NCBI GenBank assembly: GCA_029263415.1 | Contig: JAJCXN010000015.1 | Span: 248,001 to 312,000 of the forward strand | Length of the DNA stretch: 64,000 nucleotides | Reading direction: 5' to 3' | DNA from: Acidobacteriota bacterium | Lineage (GTDB): Bacteria > Acidobacteriota > Thermoanaerobaculia > Multivoradales > Multivoraceae | Part shown: positions 1 through 7,966 of the stretch, piece after piece | Layout of the letters: the number at the start of each line of letters is the position of its first letter | How positions within the stretch are numbered: position 1 is the stretch's first letter | Program-made: the position numbers and the translations under genes | The notes under the pieces: generated by a model | Told to the model about the DNA's origin: nothing | Seen by the model: only the letters and a program-made list of their open reading frames with translations | Database searches by the model: none

Positions 1-33
1 TCCATCGCCGTCGCCACCACCGCATCATCCGCC

Positions 34-1488
34 TCACAAATACGGCGCCAACAACCCCACAGTCCCCTCCAACAACCGCTCCACCAAAGGCCGCCGCGCC
101 AACTCATCCCCCGACACCGCCCGCGACCTCAACCTCTTCGTTGCAAAAACATTCTCCAAAGCCCGATTCAACTCCGCACTAGCAACCTCAACGTTCAACT
201 CAAAGTTCAAGCGCAAGCTCCGCGGATCCCAATTCGCACTCCCCACAAACGACCAGTCGTAATCCACAATCATCAACTTCGAATGATCAAACGGCCCCGA
301 CACAAGCCACAGTTGCGCTCCCCCATCGATCACTTGTTCCCAGTAGCTCCGAGACGCCCACTGCACCAGTCGCAGGTTGCCGTTCTCAGGCAGAAAAATG
401 TCCACGTGGACGCCTCGCCGAGCAGCCGCCTGGATGGCCTTGTCCAACCCATTGATTGGCAGGAAATAGGGGGTAGCAATCTGCACTCGATGTCGAGCAC
501 AAGCGAGGGCCGCAAGAATCGTCCACTGGATTTTGTCGAGATCAAGGTCCGGCCCATCTGAAATAGCGCGCGCGTGCATCTCTCCCGTGGGCTCGAGCTT
601 GGGGAACCACAATCTGCCTTGCAGTTCTTCGTGCGCGGCGAACAACCAATCTTGAGCAAACACACCCTGCAGCTGCTGAACCACGGGGCCCGTCATCAGA
701 AAGTGGGTATCGCGGATCTGGTCATCGCCTTGAGTGCTGCGGTGGCCTTCGCGAATGTTCATGCCACCGGTGAAGGCGGTAGCGCCGTCGGTGATCAGTA
801 GCTTGCGATGGTTGCGCAGGTTGAAATACGGGGCGCGCAGTGGGTGGCGGGTCGGCAAGAAGACCTGAGCATTGACACCCCGCTTGCGCAGCTGGCCGAC
901 CATTGACACCTTGGAATAGCGCTGACCAACGCCATCGATCAACACTCTCACCTCGACCCCTCGGTTCGCAGCTGCTGAGAGCGCGTCGGCAAACTCGCGC
1001 CCAGCCGGATCGTCGTCGAAGATATATGAGGCCATGGTCACTGAGCGCTCGGCGTTTGCGATCGCTTTGATCATGGCGCCGTAGGCCAGTTCGCCGGTGG
1101 CTAAGAGCTCCACATGGTTGCCAGCAAGAATCGGGCGCGGCACCACGCCATCGACAAAGCGTCGCAACCCTAAGGTTCCGAAGCACGGCTCCACTGAGAC
1201 ATTCGCAGGCAGCACCGGCACTGCCGAATCTTGATCGCGGTCGCCAAAGATTGCGCTAGCGCGACGGTTGATTCGGTTGACGCCTAGGATCCAATAGGCC
1301 ACCGGCCCGAAGAAGGGGGCTGCAATGCACACCACGACCCAACCGATGGCTGCACGGACATCGTGCTTGGTGAGGATCGCATGGGCACTCGACCAGGCGG
1401 CCATCCCCGCACAAAGAATCGGGAACACGAACACCGCGATCACCACCGCGTTCGTTTGAGTCAGCGATTGTTGGATTGTTTCGAGCAC
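34..1488 (-). CDS. cls: Cardiolipin synthase, phospholipase D family
   Basis: Predicted to condense phosphatidylglycerol into cardiolipin at the inner membrane. Two hydrophobic segments lie in the first 70 residues, as in bacterial Cls enzymes, followed by two phospholipase D domains. Each domain shows an HKD motif: HRKLLITDG near residue 228 and HSKLMIVD near residue 405, both followed by the expected G(S/G)xN stretch (GGMNI, GSANWD). The length of 484 residues is normal for the family. The start is a GTG codon with only a weak AGG upstream. The gene lies 72 bases after the outer-membrane barrel gene on the same strand and may be co-transcribed with the lipid-export operon, which would suit a phospholipid role. 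After its TGA, the first 33 bases of the window could hold the start of another minus-strand gene (ATGATG preceded by GAGGCGG), but too little is visible to call it. Confidence 0.9.
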   Translation of the reverse strand: MLETIQQSLTQTNAVVIAVFVFPILCAGMAAWSSAHAILTKHDVRAAIGWVVVCIAAPFFGPVAYWILGVNRINRRASAIFGDRDQDSAVPVLPANVSVEPCFGTLGLRRFVDGVVPRPILAGNHVELLATGELAYGAMIKAIANAERSVTMASYIFDDDPAGREFADALSAAANRGVEVRVLIDGVGQRYSKVSMVGQLRKRGVNAQVFLPTRHPLRAPYFNLRNHRKLLITDGATAFTGGMNIREGHRSTQGDDQIRDTHFLMTGPVVQQLQGVFAQDWLFAAHEELQGRLWFPKLEPTGEMHARAISDGPDLDLDKIQWTILAALACARHRVQIATPYFLPINGLDKAIQAAARRGVHVDIFLPENGNLRLVQWASRSYWEQVIDGGAQLWLVSGPFDHSKLMIVDYDWSFVGSANWDPRSLRLNFELNVEVASAELNRALENVFATKRLRSRAVSGDELARRPLVERLLEGTVGLLAPYL

Positions 1489-1560
1489 GGGTTAAACCTA
1501 GTCGCAAAGCTTCCCAAACCCAAGCCGCTCAAGGATCTACTTCGGCGATCAACTCGACCA

Positions 1561-2820
1561 CTAGAAGGAGATCTTGAATGCCGCCCACACTGTGGACACC
1601 GTGGATCCAAACTCGCTGCCCACCAAGTTGCCTGGTTCCGGCTCATCGCCCAGCCCGTAGATCGCGCCAAAGAGCAGGTCGGCATTGTTTGAGAGCGACC
1701 GCGAGCCTCCGGGTTGCAGTAACACCGAGCCGTCGTGCCAGTTGCCAAGCAGCGACACATTCAATGAGGTGAGCGGCGAGAGCAACCAAGACAGGGCCAC
1801 GCCTGATGAGAGTTCGCCCAGTGACGTGATCTCTCCTCTACGAATGCGGTCCCTACCGATAAGCGGGATGAACTCCTGGGCTCGGCGCACCCCATACTGA
1901 TTCCAAGTGGTCTCGAACACCAACGAAACCGCAGGCGACAGCAGACGATCAACTCCAATGGTCACTCGCACAAAATCATCGGGATCGCCTTCCGCGCGAG
2001 CGAGGTCACTGGTTTCGGTTCGGGCCACTTCAGCACGTACCCCAGTGCCGAACAGACTTGCGGTCACAAATGCGCCAAGAACTCGATCGCGATGGAAGTC
2101 ACCGATCATCAGGCCAAGATCCGCTCCACCAAGATGGAAGCGACCGAGCGCACCAAAGCTACGATCACGATCGGTCTCGGGGCCTTGCACCGCACCAATC
2201 ACCTCGATTTCTGAGAACTGCCCCACCGGGACATTGATGCGCACGGCATCGACGCCCGGCTTGTAGTCCCGGTCGATGCGTTCCGGCGAAAACGGTGAGA
2301 ACAGGTCGAGCACCGGCCAGAAATAGTTCACGCCCCAGGTGACAGCCTGCCGGCCGAGGGTCACCCGGATGTAATCGTTCTGGAAGCGAACATTGACGCG
2401 ATCGATGTCGCCCCCGATGGAGCGATCACCATTGGTGTCGATGTCAGTGTCGAGATCCCAATAGCGCACCGAGCGCCTCGCATTGGCTCCGCCGGTCTCG
2501 AACCCACCTCTGAGCGCGGATGGTGAGGCACCCTCGATCAAACCATGGAGTTCGAACTGCCAGTGATCAGACTTGGCGTCGAACTTGAGCCTGAACGCAC
2601 CCCGCTCGCTGTGGTCATCCTGCGCAGAACTCTCCAAGGCCTGAAACTGGAACCAACGCGCGTCGCCACCGATGGAGATGTCGGTCTCAGCACCCAGGAC
2701 TGGACCAACCGATGCGGTCAGCCAAATGGCGATCGTGAACCTGAAGCCGAGTGCGAGTTTCGTTCTCCTATTGAGGCCGACCGAACTGAGGCCGACGGGA
2801 CTGTGGCAGGCTGAACTCAC
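1561..2820 (-). CDS. Outer-membrane beta-barrel protein (DUF1302/alginate-export-like)
   Basis: A secreted protein of 419 residues with a hydrophobic signal segment around residues 24-42 (cleavage probably near VLGAE). Alternating short strands rich in Gly, Arg and aromatic residues follow, and the protein ends in the aromatic residue typical of outer-membrane barrels (AAFKISF). The middle region, with WGVNYFWPVLDLFSPFSPERID, resembles DUF1302 or alginate-export type barrels; the exact family is uncertain. The GTG start overlaps the TGA of the ABC ATPase gene (GTGA at 2817-2820), so it is the last translationally coupled cistron of the export operon. I infer that it is the outer-membrane exit or docking component for cargo moved by the two permeases, the ATPase and the LolA-like carrier. 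Confidence 0.75.
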   Translation of the reverse strand: MSSACHSPVGLSSVGLNRRTKLALGFRFTIAIWLTASVGPVLGAETDISIGGDARWFQFQALESSAQDDHSERGAFRLKFDAKSDHWQFELHGLIEGASPSALRGGFETGGANARRSVRYWDLDTDIDTNGDRSIGGDIDRVNVRFQNDYIRVTLGRQAVTWGVNYFWPVLDLFSPFSPERIDRDYKPGVDAVRINVPVGQFSEIEVIGAVQGPETDRDRSFGALGRFHLGGADLGLMIGDFHRDRVLGAFVTASLFGTGVRAEVARTETSDLARAEGDPDDFVRVTIGVDRLLSPAVSLVFETTWNQYGVRRAQEFIPLIGRDRIRRGEITSLGELSSGVALSWLLSPLTSLNVSLLGNWHDGSVLLQPGGSRSLSNNADLLFGAIYGLGDEPEPGNLVGSEFGSTVSTVWAAFKISF

Positions 2821-3527
2821 GCAGCTTGACTGTCCTCTTGAACTTTGCCGTCCACTAAGCGAACGATCCGCCGAGCACGCTCCATCACCAGAGGATCGTG
2901 CGTGGAGAAGACAAAGGTCACGCCGCGTTCGCGATTGAGACGTTCCATCAAGTCGAGCAGTTTGATCGCGGTCTCTGAATCGACGTTGGCGGTCGGCTCG
3001 TCCGCGAGCACCACCACGGGATCTGAAGCGATCGCACGGGCGATCGCCACCCGCTGCTGTTGGCCACCAGACAGTTCATTCGGGCGTCGATCCTCGAGAC
3101 CTTCAAGGCCCACTTCGGCGAGCAGCCCCATTACCTTGTCGCGCCTGATCTGAGGATCGACCCCTTGCACCCACAACACCATCTCCGCGTTCTCATAGGC
3201 AGAAAGCACCGGCATCAGGTTGTATGCCTGGAACACAAAGCCAATGCGATCGCGACGGAGTTCGCTGAGTTCCTTGCGGCTCATGCGTTCGAGATTGTGG
3301 CCTTCAAGTTCGATCGACCCGCTACTGGGCTGGTCCAAGGCACCGACCAGATTGAGCAACGTGGTCTTGCCCGATCCGGATGGTCCACACAGCGCGAGGA
3401 ACTCGCCCGGTTCAACGTCCAAGCTGACGCCATCAAGGGCAGTCACTTGAAGCTTGCCTTGCTGGTACACCTTACCGACGCTGTTGAGCCGGATGATGCT
3501 GTTGGCCTGTTGGGGACTATCGCTCAT
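2817..3527 (-). CDS. LolD/MacB-type ABC transporter ATP-binding protein
   Basis: ATPase of a type VII (LolCDE/MacB/FtsE-like) ABC system; it should power the two FtsX-family permeases encoded just upstream. Seen in the protein: Walker A GPSGSGKTT, the signature LSGGQQQR, Walker B VVLADEPT and the switch His in FSTHD. At 236 residues it has the usual LolD length. I place the start at the ATG at 3525-3527 (MSDSPQQ), which has AGAGGA upstream. A longer reading frame from 3644 would run through the CT-rich tandem repeat at 3549-3616 and produce a low-complexity, highly charged N-terminus, so it was not used. The 3' end overlaps the barrel gene by four bases. Confidence 0.92.
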   Translation of the reverse strand: MSDSPQQANSIIRLNSVGKVYQQGKLQVTALDGVSLDVEPGEFLALCGPSGSGKTTLLNLVGALDQPSSGSIELEGHNLERMSRKELSELRRDRIGFVFQAYNLMPVLSAYENAEMVLWVQGVDPQIRRDKVMGLLAEVGLEGLEDRRPNELSGGQQQRVAIARAIASDPVVVLADEPTANVDSETAIKLLDLMERLNRERGVTFVFSTHDPLVMERARRIVRLVDGKVQEDSQAA

Positions 3528-3548
3528 TGATTTCCTCTGCTGTCTCTT

Positions 3549-3616
3549 CTCTGTCTCTGATCTGGCTCTGTCTCTGATCTGGCTGCTGTCTCTGCTCTCT
3601 GCTGTCTCTGCTCTCT
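3549..3616. repeat. Tandem repeats upstream of the ABC ATPase gene
   Basis: Two perfect copies of a 17-bp unit (CTCTGTCTCTGATCTGG) at 3549-3582 are followed by two perfect copies of a 16-bp unit (GCTGTCTCTGCTCTCT) at 3585-3616. The block fills most of the gap between the first permease stop and the ATPase start and, on the transcribed strand, is a purine-rich AGAGACAG-type leader. Further AGAG-like copies extend toward the ribosome-binding site. Confidence 0.9.
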
Positions 3617-3663
3617 GCTGGCTCTTCACTCTTGGTTCAATCAACCAGCACGACGTTCGCGAC

Positions 3664-4935
3664 TCACACCAGGCGGATAGTCTCGACCGGGTTGATGCGG
3701 CCAGCTCGCCAAGCGGGGTAGATGCCTGATGCGAGAACCGCGAACATCGCGGCTCCCAGAATGATCACTAGGCTCATCGGGAAGATGCCGACCTTAAGTA
3801 CCGGCGCCATCGCCACTCCCGCGATCTCCATCGATTCATCGGTCAGCATCTTGGAGATGTCGATACCGGTCTTCTCAAGATAGAGGTACGGCCCAACGGT
3901 CACCAAGCCCGCCAGAATGAGACCGACGACTCCCAACCACAGGCTCTCCAGCATGACCAGCCTGAACAGGCGTCCGGGGCTCCACCCGATGGCCAGCATG
4001 ATCCCGAACTCGCGCATGCGCTCCATGACGCTGACGAACAGCGTGTTGAAGATTCCGGCCGCCACCAGGATGCCGATCAGCCCCTCGACCACCCAAGCGC
4101 CGCCGACCTTCGCAGCAATGAAGCCAGCGAGTTCCGGTTGCGCCTTGTTCCAGCCGAGGACTGCGACATCGTCTCTGAGCGCGCTCACCAATGCGGAAAC
4201 AGCGCGTTCGGTACTGCGCTGATCGGAGAGAAAGATAGCCACTTGATTCGCTTCGTCTGGGCCGTAGCCGATGACTTCGCGCAATGGCTCGATCGGCAGC
4301 AGGACCAGGCTCGCATCGACGCTCGGGGCACCGGTAGTCACTAGTCCTCGCACCCGGCACAGAGCGCTGGTGATCTCGCCATTGCGATCGGTGACCGTGT
4401 AGACCACTTTGTCTCCCACTTCGGCATCGAGGTTGTAGGCAAGCTTGGTGCCCAACAAAATGCCTTGTCGATCATCCGGTCTGAGGCCCTCGTCTTCCGC
4501 CACGCCGTTCAGGATCGCCAGTGTCTCACTGGTCTCAAGCGCTGGGTCGTAGGCGATGAAGCCAGCGCCGAAACTCTCGTGCGCGGTGCTCAGCATGAGA
4601 TTGCCAACGATCCGCGGGCGTACGGCATCGATCGGCACCGCGCCCTCGACAGCAGCCGCCAACTCGCTGACCTCTTGGACACTGTGACGCAAGGTCGGTG
4701 CGTCTTGGTACTCAGGGTGCTGCAGAGTGACGTGTCCGCCGCCCATTTTGGCTGCGAGGTCGATCATGTCGGCCCAGTTGCGGTCCTGTAGCGCGGTCAT
4801 GAGGATCGCAAAGAACACACCAAACACGATCGAGGAGAGCGTAATCAGCGTTCGTCGACGGTTCGCCCAGAGGTTGCGCCAGGCGAGCGACACCAACGAT
4901 CCTGAAGTGGCGGCGCGTTGAGTTGTTTTGGCCAT
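3664..4935 (-). CDS. FtsX/MacB-family ABC transporter permease (second)
   Basis: Inner-membrane permease subunit with the classic type VII layout: one N-terminal transmembrane helix after SLVSLAWRNLWANRRRT, a periplasmic MacB_PCD-like domain of about 220 residues, then three C-terminal helices (near residues 275-300, 325-350 and 385-410). It ends with PAWRAGRINPVETIR, the conserved closing motif of FtsX permeases. Length 423. It pairs with the neighbouring permease (4959-6176), as LolC pairs with LolE. It lies 23 bases downstream of that gene; the short gap carries two copies of CCTATTGG. Likely role: extracting a lipid, lipoprotein or hydrophobic molecule from the inner membrane and handing it to the LolA-like protein. 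The cargo is not known. Confidence 0.88.
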   Translation of the reverse strand: MAKTTQRAATSGSLVSLAWRNLWANRRRTLITLSSIVFGVFFAILMTALQDRNWADMIDLAAKMGGGHVTLQHPEYQDAPTLRHSVQEVSELAAAVEGAVPIDAVRPRIVGNLMLSTAHESFGAGFIAYDPALETSETLAILNGVAEDEGLRPDDRQGILLGTKLAYNLDAEVGDKVVYTVTDRNGEITSALCRVRGLVTTGAPSVDASLVLLPIEPLREVIGYGPDEANQVAIFLSDQRSTERAVSALVSALRDDVAVLGWNKAQPELAGFIAAKVGGAWVVEGLIGILVAAGIFNTLFVSVMERMREFGIMLAIGWSPGRLFRLVMLESLWLGVVGLILAGLVTVGPYLYLEKTGIDISKMLTDESMEIAGVAMAPVLKVGIFPMSLVIILGAAMFAVLASGIYPAWRAGRINPVETIRLV

Positions 4936-4958
4936 CCTTGATCTACCTTCCTATTGGC

Positions 4959-6176
4959 CTATTGGTGACGCATGGCTTCGACCGGTCGCAGTCGCGCAGC
5001 CTTGAGGCCGGGATAGAGCACACCGAGAAAGACCAGTACAAAGAAAGTGACAATCGGACCAAGGATGGTGTGCGGAGCAACGGCGCCAAACATGCGAGTG
5101 CCAATGCTCATGCCGCCAGCGGTGATGTCGCCAAAACCGCTGACGTCAATGCCACGCTCAACCAGGAGCCACAACAACGGAGCACCGACCGCCAGCGCGA
5201 TCACCGTCGCCACCACTGCTTGCAACATCGCTTCGGTCAACACCAACGAGAGAACGGTGCGCGGCGACAGGCCCACGGCCTTCATTACTCCTAGTTCACG
5301 GATGCGCTCGAAGACGGACATCAGCATCGCGTTCAAGATCAGAATCGCGATCGCCACGTACATCACCACAAACATCAAGATGATCATCGATCGTGAGATG
5401 TCGATCATCTGCGACATGAGCGGCTGCAGTTCGCGCCAGGTCTTGACCTCGTGACCCTGGATTGTTGATTGCGCCAGTGCGCTCGCGGCATCGAGACCGA
5501 GGTTTGCAGGCCTCCTCATCAACACCTGGTGCACGCCTTGATCGAGCGCGAATGTCTCGCGGAAGATGCTGTCAGCGATCAACACACCCGCTAGGTCGGT
5601 CTCCGCTGTGACCGCTTCTAAGATGCCCCGCACTTGGAACAGCTCATTGGCCATGCTGCCGTCTGTTGCTTGGCCCAGCACAATCAGCTCGTCGCCAACG
5701 TCCACCGCCAACGCCCGCGCCAAGCCGCGTCCTAAGACTGCCCCATGCGGATCGCTTGCCGCCAGCCACTCACCGCGATCGACCCGTTCGGCAATCGCGC
5801 TCACGGCATCATTGGTCTCGAGATCGAGGCCCTTAATCAGTGCGCCCGACGAGGATTCGCCGGCGGCGACCAAGCCGCCCGCCAACAGCCTGGCGGTGGC
5901 CACAAACCCCGCACCTTCGAGTGAAGCGATCATGGCGTCTGAGTCGTCAATGGTGGTGTAGAGCGACGGACGGTCGCGATAGCCCTCAGCGTGGACCTGC
6001 AGATCGCCGACCTCGACCTCGACCAGGTCTGCTTCCAGGTCGCGCACGTAGCCTTCGACCAGCGAGGCGTAGAGCAACATAGCCAGCACGGCGACGGTCA
6101 TCGCACCAATGGTGACCACGCTCCGACGTGGTGTGCGCCAGAGATTACGCCAGGCGATGACGAAGACCTTGTTCAT
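4959..6176 (-). CDS. FtsX/MacB-family ABC transporter permease (first)
   Basis: Second type VII permease of the same operon, 405 residues. It starts MNKVFVIAWRNLWRTPRRS (N-terminal cytoplasmic elbow helix), has one transmembrane helix at about residues 20-42, a large periplasmic domain, three C-terminal helices and the closing motif LYPGLKAARLRPVEAMRH. The core AMLMSVFERIRELGVMKAVGLS is diagnostic for the FtsX domain. Its ATG lies inside the last unit of the 14-bp tandem array that separates it from the LolA-like gene. The two permeases differ clearly in their periplasmic domains, so the complex is probably a heterodimer like LolCE rather than a MacB-like homodimer. Confidence 0.88.
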   Translation of the reverse strand: MNKVFVIAWRNLWRTPRRSVVTIGAMTVAVLAMLLYASLVEGYVRDLEADLVEVEVGDLQVHAEGYRDRPSLYTTIDDSDAMIASLEGAGFVATARLLAGGLVAAGESSSGALIKGLDLETNDAVSAIAERVDRGEWLAASDPHGAVLGRGLARALAVDVGDELIVLGQATDGSMANELFQVRGILEAVTAETDLAGVLIADSIFRETFALDQGVHQVLMRRPANLGLDAASALAQSTIQGHEVKTWRELQPLMSQMIDISRSMIILMFVVMYVAIAILILNAMLMSVFERIRELGVMKAVGLSPRTVLSLVLTEAMLQAVVATVIALAVGAPLLWLLVERGIDVSGFGDITAGGMSIGTRMFGAVAPHTILGPIVTFFVLVFLGVLYPGLKAARLRPVEAMRHQ

Positions 6177-6285
6177 TGCTTCTGCTTCATTGCTTCTGCT
6201 TCATTGCTTCTGGTTCATGGCGTCTGGTTCATGGCGTCGGGCTCATTGGTTTTGACTGATCGCTTCTGACTCATTGCTTCAACGA
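6172..6285. repeat. 14-bp tandem array spanning a stop/start junction
   Basis: About eight 14-bp units run from the start codon of the first permease gene back into the last codons of the LolA-like gene. On the coding (minus) strand the best-conserved unit is CAGAAGCAATGAAG, and every well-kept unit contains ATGA. The LolA-like stop (CAA TGA, 6271-6273) and the permease start (ATGAAC, 6174-6176) are themselves units of the array. Units nearest the permease are almost identical; those nearest the LolA-like gene are more diverged. Confidence 0.9.
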
Positions 6286-7047
6286 TTGCAGTGAAAACAG
6301 GCGGTCTGAGATGTCGATATCGAACTCGAGCTTTGAGTGCTCGACGCGAGTGAATTCCCCGTCCTCGCCGGCGGGAATAGCGGTCAATACGGTCGGAATG
6401 CGTTTGCCACCCATCGTACGGACGTTCTCATACTTCATGGTGCGCACGAGCTCGTCATCATCGTCGTAGAACATGCTCTGGGTGGGCAACTCAGAGGCCT
6501 TGTCGAGCAGCATCGATACTTTGCCCCACACCACCGCCACGTCCTCGTTGGGGATGCAGTCGATGCGCAGTTCCTTGACACTCGGCTCGCGGGTGGCGGG
6601 GTCGAAGCTACAAGCGAAGTCTTCTGAGTAGCGGATCTTGGCGACCAAGTCGTCGTTGGTGAAGTGACTGCCCATCCAACTGGCACCCATCATGGATCCT
6701 GGAACCTTGATGGTGCGATCGACCTTGGGCAGGTAGTTCCAGATCTTGTCGCCGACCTTGAGCGTGGCGGTGCCCTTCTCCTTGACCGGTTCTAGGATCC
6801 GCACCAGGCTCTTGTCGGTGCCCTTGGACCACGTCTGCATGCTCAAGGTGCGCTCGAAGCGTTTGGTCTTGACCGTCATGGTCATGGTGCCTTGGCTCGA
6901 TGCGCCGCGCAGAAGATCATCGAACAGGCCTAGCAACCGCTGCATCTCGGCGTCCTCAGACGGCTGGCGTGCAAGAGCCCTCGGTGACATGGCCACGCTC
7001 ATCCAGACGATTGCCAGCAGAACTATCCAGGGACTTTGTTTCAACAT
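6271..7047 (-). CDS. Outer membrane lipoprotein-sorting protein (LolA-like)
   Basis: Periplasmic carrier with a LolA-like fold, expected to shuttle a lipid or lipoprotein from the ABC permeases to the outer-membrane barrel. It has a signal peptide (hydrophobic stretch WIVLLAIVWMSVAM, cleavage near ALARQ) and the family pattern KGTDKSLVRILEPVKEKGTATLKVGDKIWNYLPKVDRTIK followed by SWMGSHFTNDDLV, typical of the outer-membrane lipoprotein-sorting family rather than classic LolA. I choose the ATG at 7045-7047, with AAGGTGAGA just upstream. A GTG at 7060-7062 overlapping the tetR stop as GTGA is an in-frame alternative adding five residues. Length 258. Confidence 0.88.
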   Translation of the reverse strand: MLKQSPWIVLLAIVWMSVAMSPRALARQPSEDAEMQRLLGLFDDLLRGASSQGTMTMTVKTKRFERTLSMQTWSKGTDKSLVRILEPVKEKGTATLKVGDKIWNYLPKVDRTIKVPGSMMGASWMGSHFTNDDLVAKIRYSEDFACSFDPATREPSVKELRIDCIPNEDVAVVWGKVSMLLDKASELPTQSMFYDDDDELVRTMKYENVRTMGGKRIPTVLTAIPAGEDGEFTRVEHSKLEFDIDISDRLFSLQSLKQ

Positions 7048-7058
7048 CGATCTCACCT

Positions 7059-7838
7059 TCACCGCTTGTCTGCGACTGTTGCTTTCGTCGTTGCGCGCGT
7101 TGCTGCTGCGCGCCGGGCGCTCCGACCTGCTCTCCGCTTAGCGGGCGCTTCGTCTTCGTCTTCGTCTTCGTCTTCGTCTTCGTCTGAGTGCAGGATGCCT
7201 GCAACCAGCATACGCACCAGACTCTCGAAGAATTGCTGGCGGGCTAGGCCTAGATGGAGTTTTTCGTCAGAGAAGAAGGAGGCCGAATGGAAACTCGCGA
7301 GCAGAACCTTCGCTTGCTCACGATCGACGTCCTCCACCTCAGGCTTCGCCTTGGCTTCAGCGATCAAGGGGGCTAAGAAGCTCACCTTCATGTCCATGGC
7401 TTGCGATACCAGGTCAGCGCCGAGTTCGTCGAGCACAAAGTCGAACTCCCGATCGCCTTCGAGCAACCTGGATGTGAGCGGCATTTCCTGAAACGACTCG
7501 AGCACCGTGAGCAACCACAACTTCAAGCGTTCCTCGCCCGGAATCGACTCAGAGAACAGCGGTTTGAAGCGCTCGAGGATCGACTTCTTCTCTTCCACCA
7601 GAGCGTGCATCAGCAGATCCGCCTTCTTGGGGAAGTACAGATAAACGGTGCCCTTAGCAACCCCAGCCAAGCGAGCCACATCATCAACACTTGCTCGCCG
7701 GTAGCCGTGCTGGATGAATAGGTCGGTCGCGGCAGCGAGGATTCGAGCACGCTTGCGGGCCTTGGCTGGGTCCAACAGCTCACCCGCGCTCATCACGCTG
7801 AGCACTCGCTCGATGTCTTCATAGGACCAGGACTGCAT
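7059..7838 (-). CDS. TetR-family transcriptional regulator
   Basis: First cistron of the export operon and its probable repressor. The N-terminal helix-turn-helix is clear at about residues 27-75 (ARILAAATDLFIQHGYRRASVDDVARLAGVAKGTVYLYFPKKADLL); the rest is an alpha-helical ligand domain. The C-terminus carries a run of Asp-Glu pairs (DEDEDEDEDEDE) encoded by a GAAGAC hexamer array at about 7151-7186, then a Lys/Arg/Ala-rich tail, which is unusual for this family. The first ATG (7836-7838) has no ribosome-binding site and lies two bases from the operator-like dyad. A second ATG (7791-7793), just before the conserved domain, is possible. Ligand unknown; a fatty acyl or lipid effector is a guess from the context. 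Confidence 0.85.
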   Translation of the reverse strand: MQSWSYEDIERVLSVMSAGELLDPAKARKRARILAAATDLFIQHGYRRASVDDVARLAGVAKGTVYLYFPKKADLLMHALVEEKKSILERFKPLFSESIPGEERLKLWLLTVLESFQEMPLTSRLLEGDREFDFVLDELGADLVSQAMDMKVSFLAPLIAEAKAKPEVEDVDREQAKVLLASFHSASFFSDEKLHLGLARQQFFESLVRMLVAGILHSDEDEDEDEDEDEAPAKRRAGRSARRAAATRATTKATVADKR

Positions 7839-7840
7839 TA

Positions 7841-7868
7841 ACTGACTGTATCAGACGATCTGGTCAGT
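7841..7868. promoter_or_regulatory. Candidate TetR operator (inverted repeat)
   Basis: Two 12-base half-sites face each other around a 4-base centre: ACTGACTGTATC (7841-7852) and GATCTGGTCAGT (7857-7868). Nine of the twelve positions are symmetric, including the outer hexamers ACTGAC/GTCAGT. It sits immediately upstream of the tetR start and within the divergent gap before the dehydrogenase gene, so binding could control both directions. Many TetR proteins bind dyads built on TGACTG/CAGTCA-like halves, which this resembles. Confidence 0.65.
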
Positions 7869-7966
7869 TTGCCCATTAGATCGCAGTCGAATCAACCACG
7901 GCGGGTGCGCTACTGTTTGCCACATCCGAACTCCTTGCAATCTCTAAAAGAACCAAAGGTGCTCCA

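Noticed and set aside
1-33. Possible start of a further minus-strand gene after cls (ATGATGCGG)
   Set aside because: Only eight or nine codons are visible, too few to support a call.
3528-3644. Longer N-terminus for the ABC ATPase
   Set aside because: It would be coded by the tandem repeats and lacks similarity to LolD-type proteins; the ATG at 3527 has a good ribosome-binding site.
6172-6285. Array considered as CRISPR
   Set aside because: 14-bp units are directly adjacent without spacers and include codons of both flanking genes.
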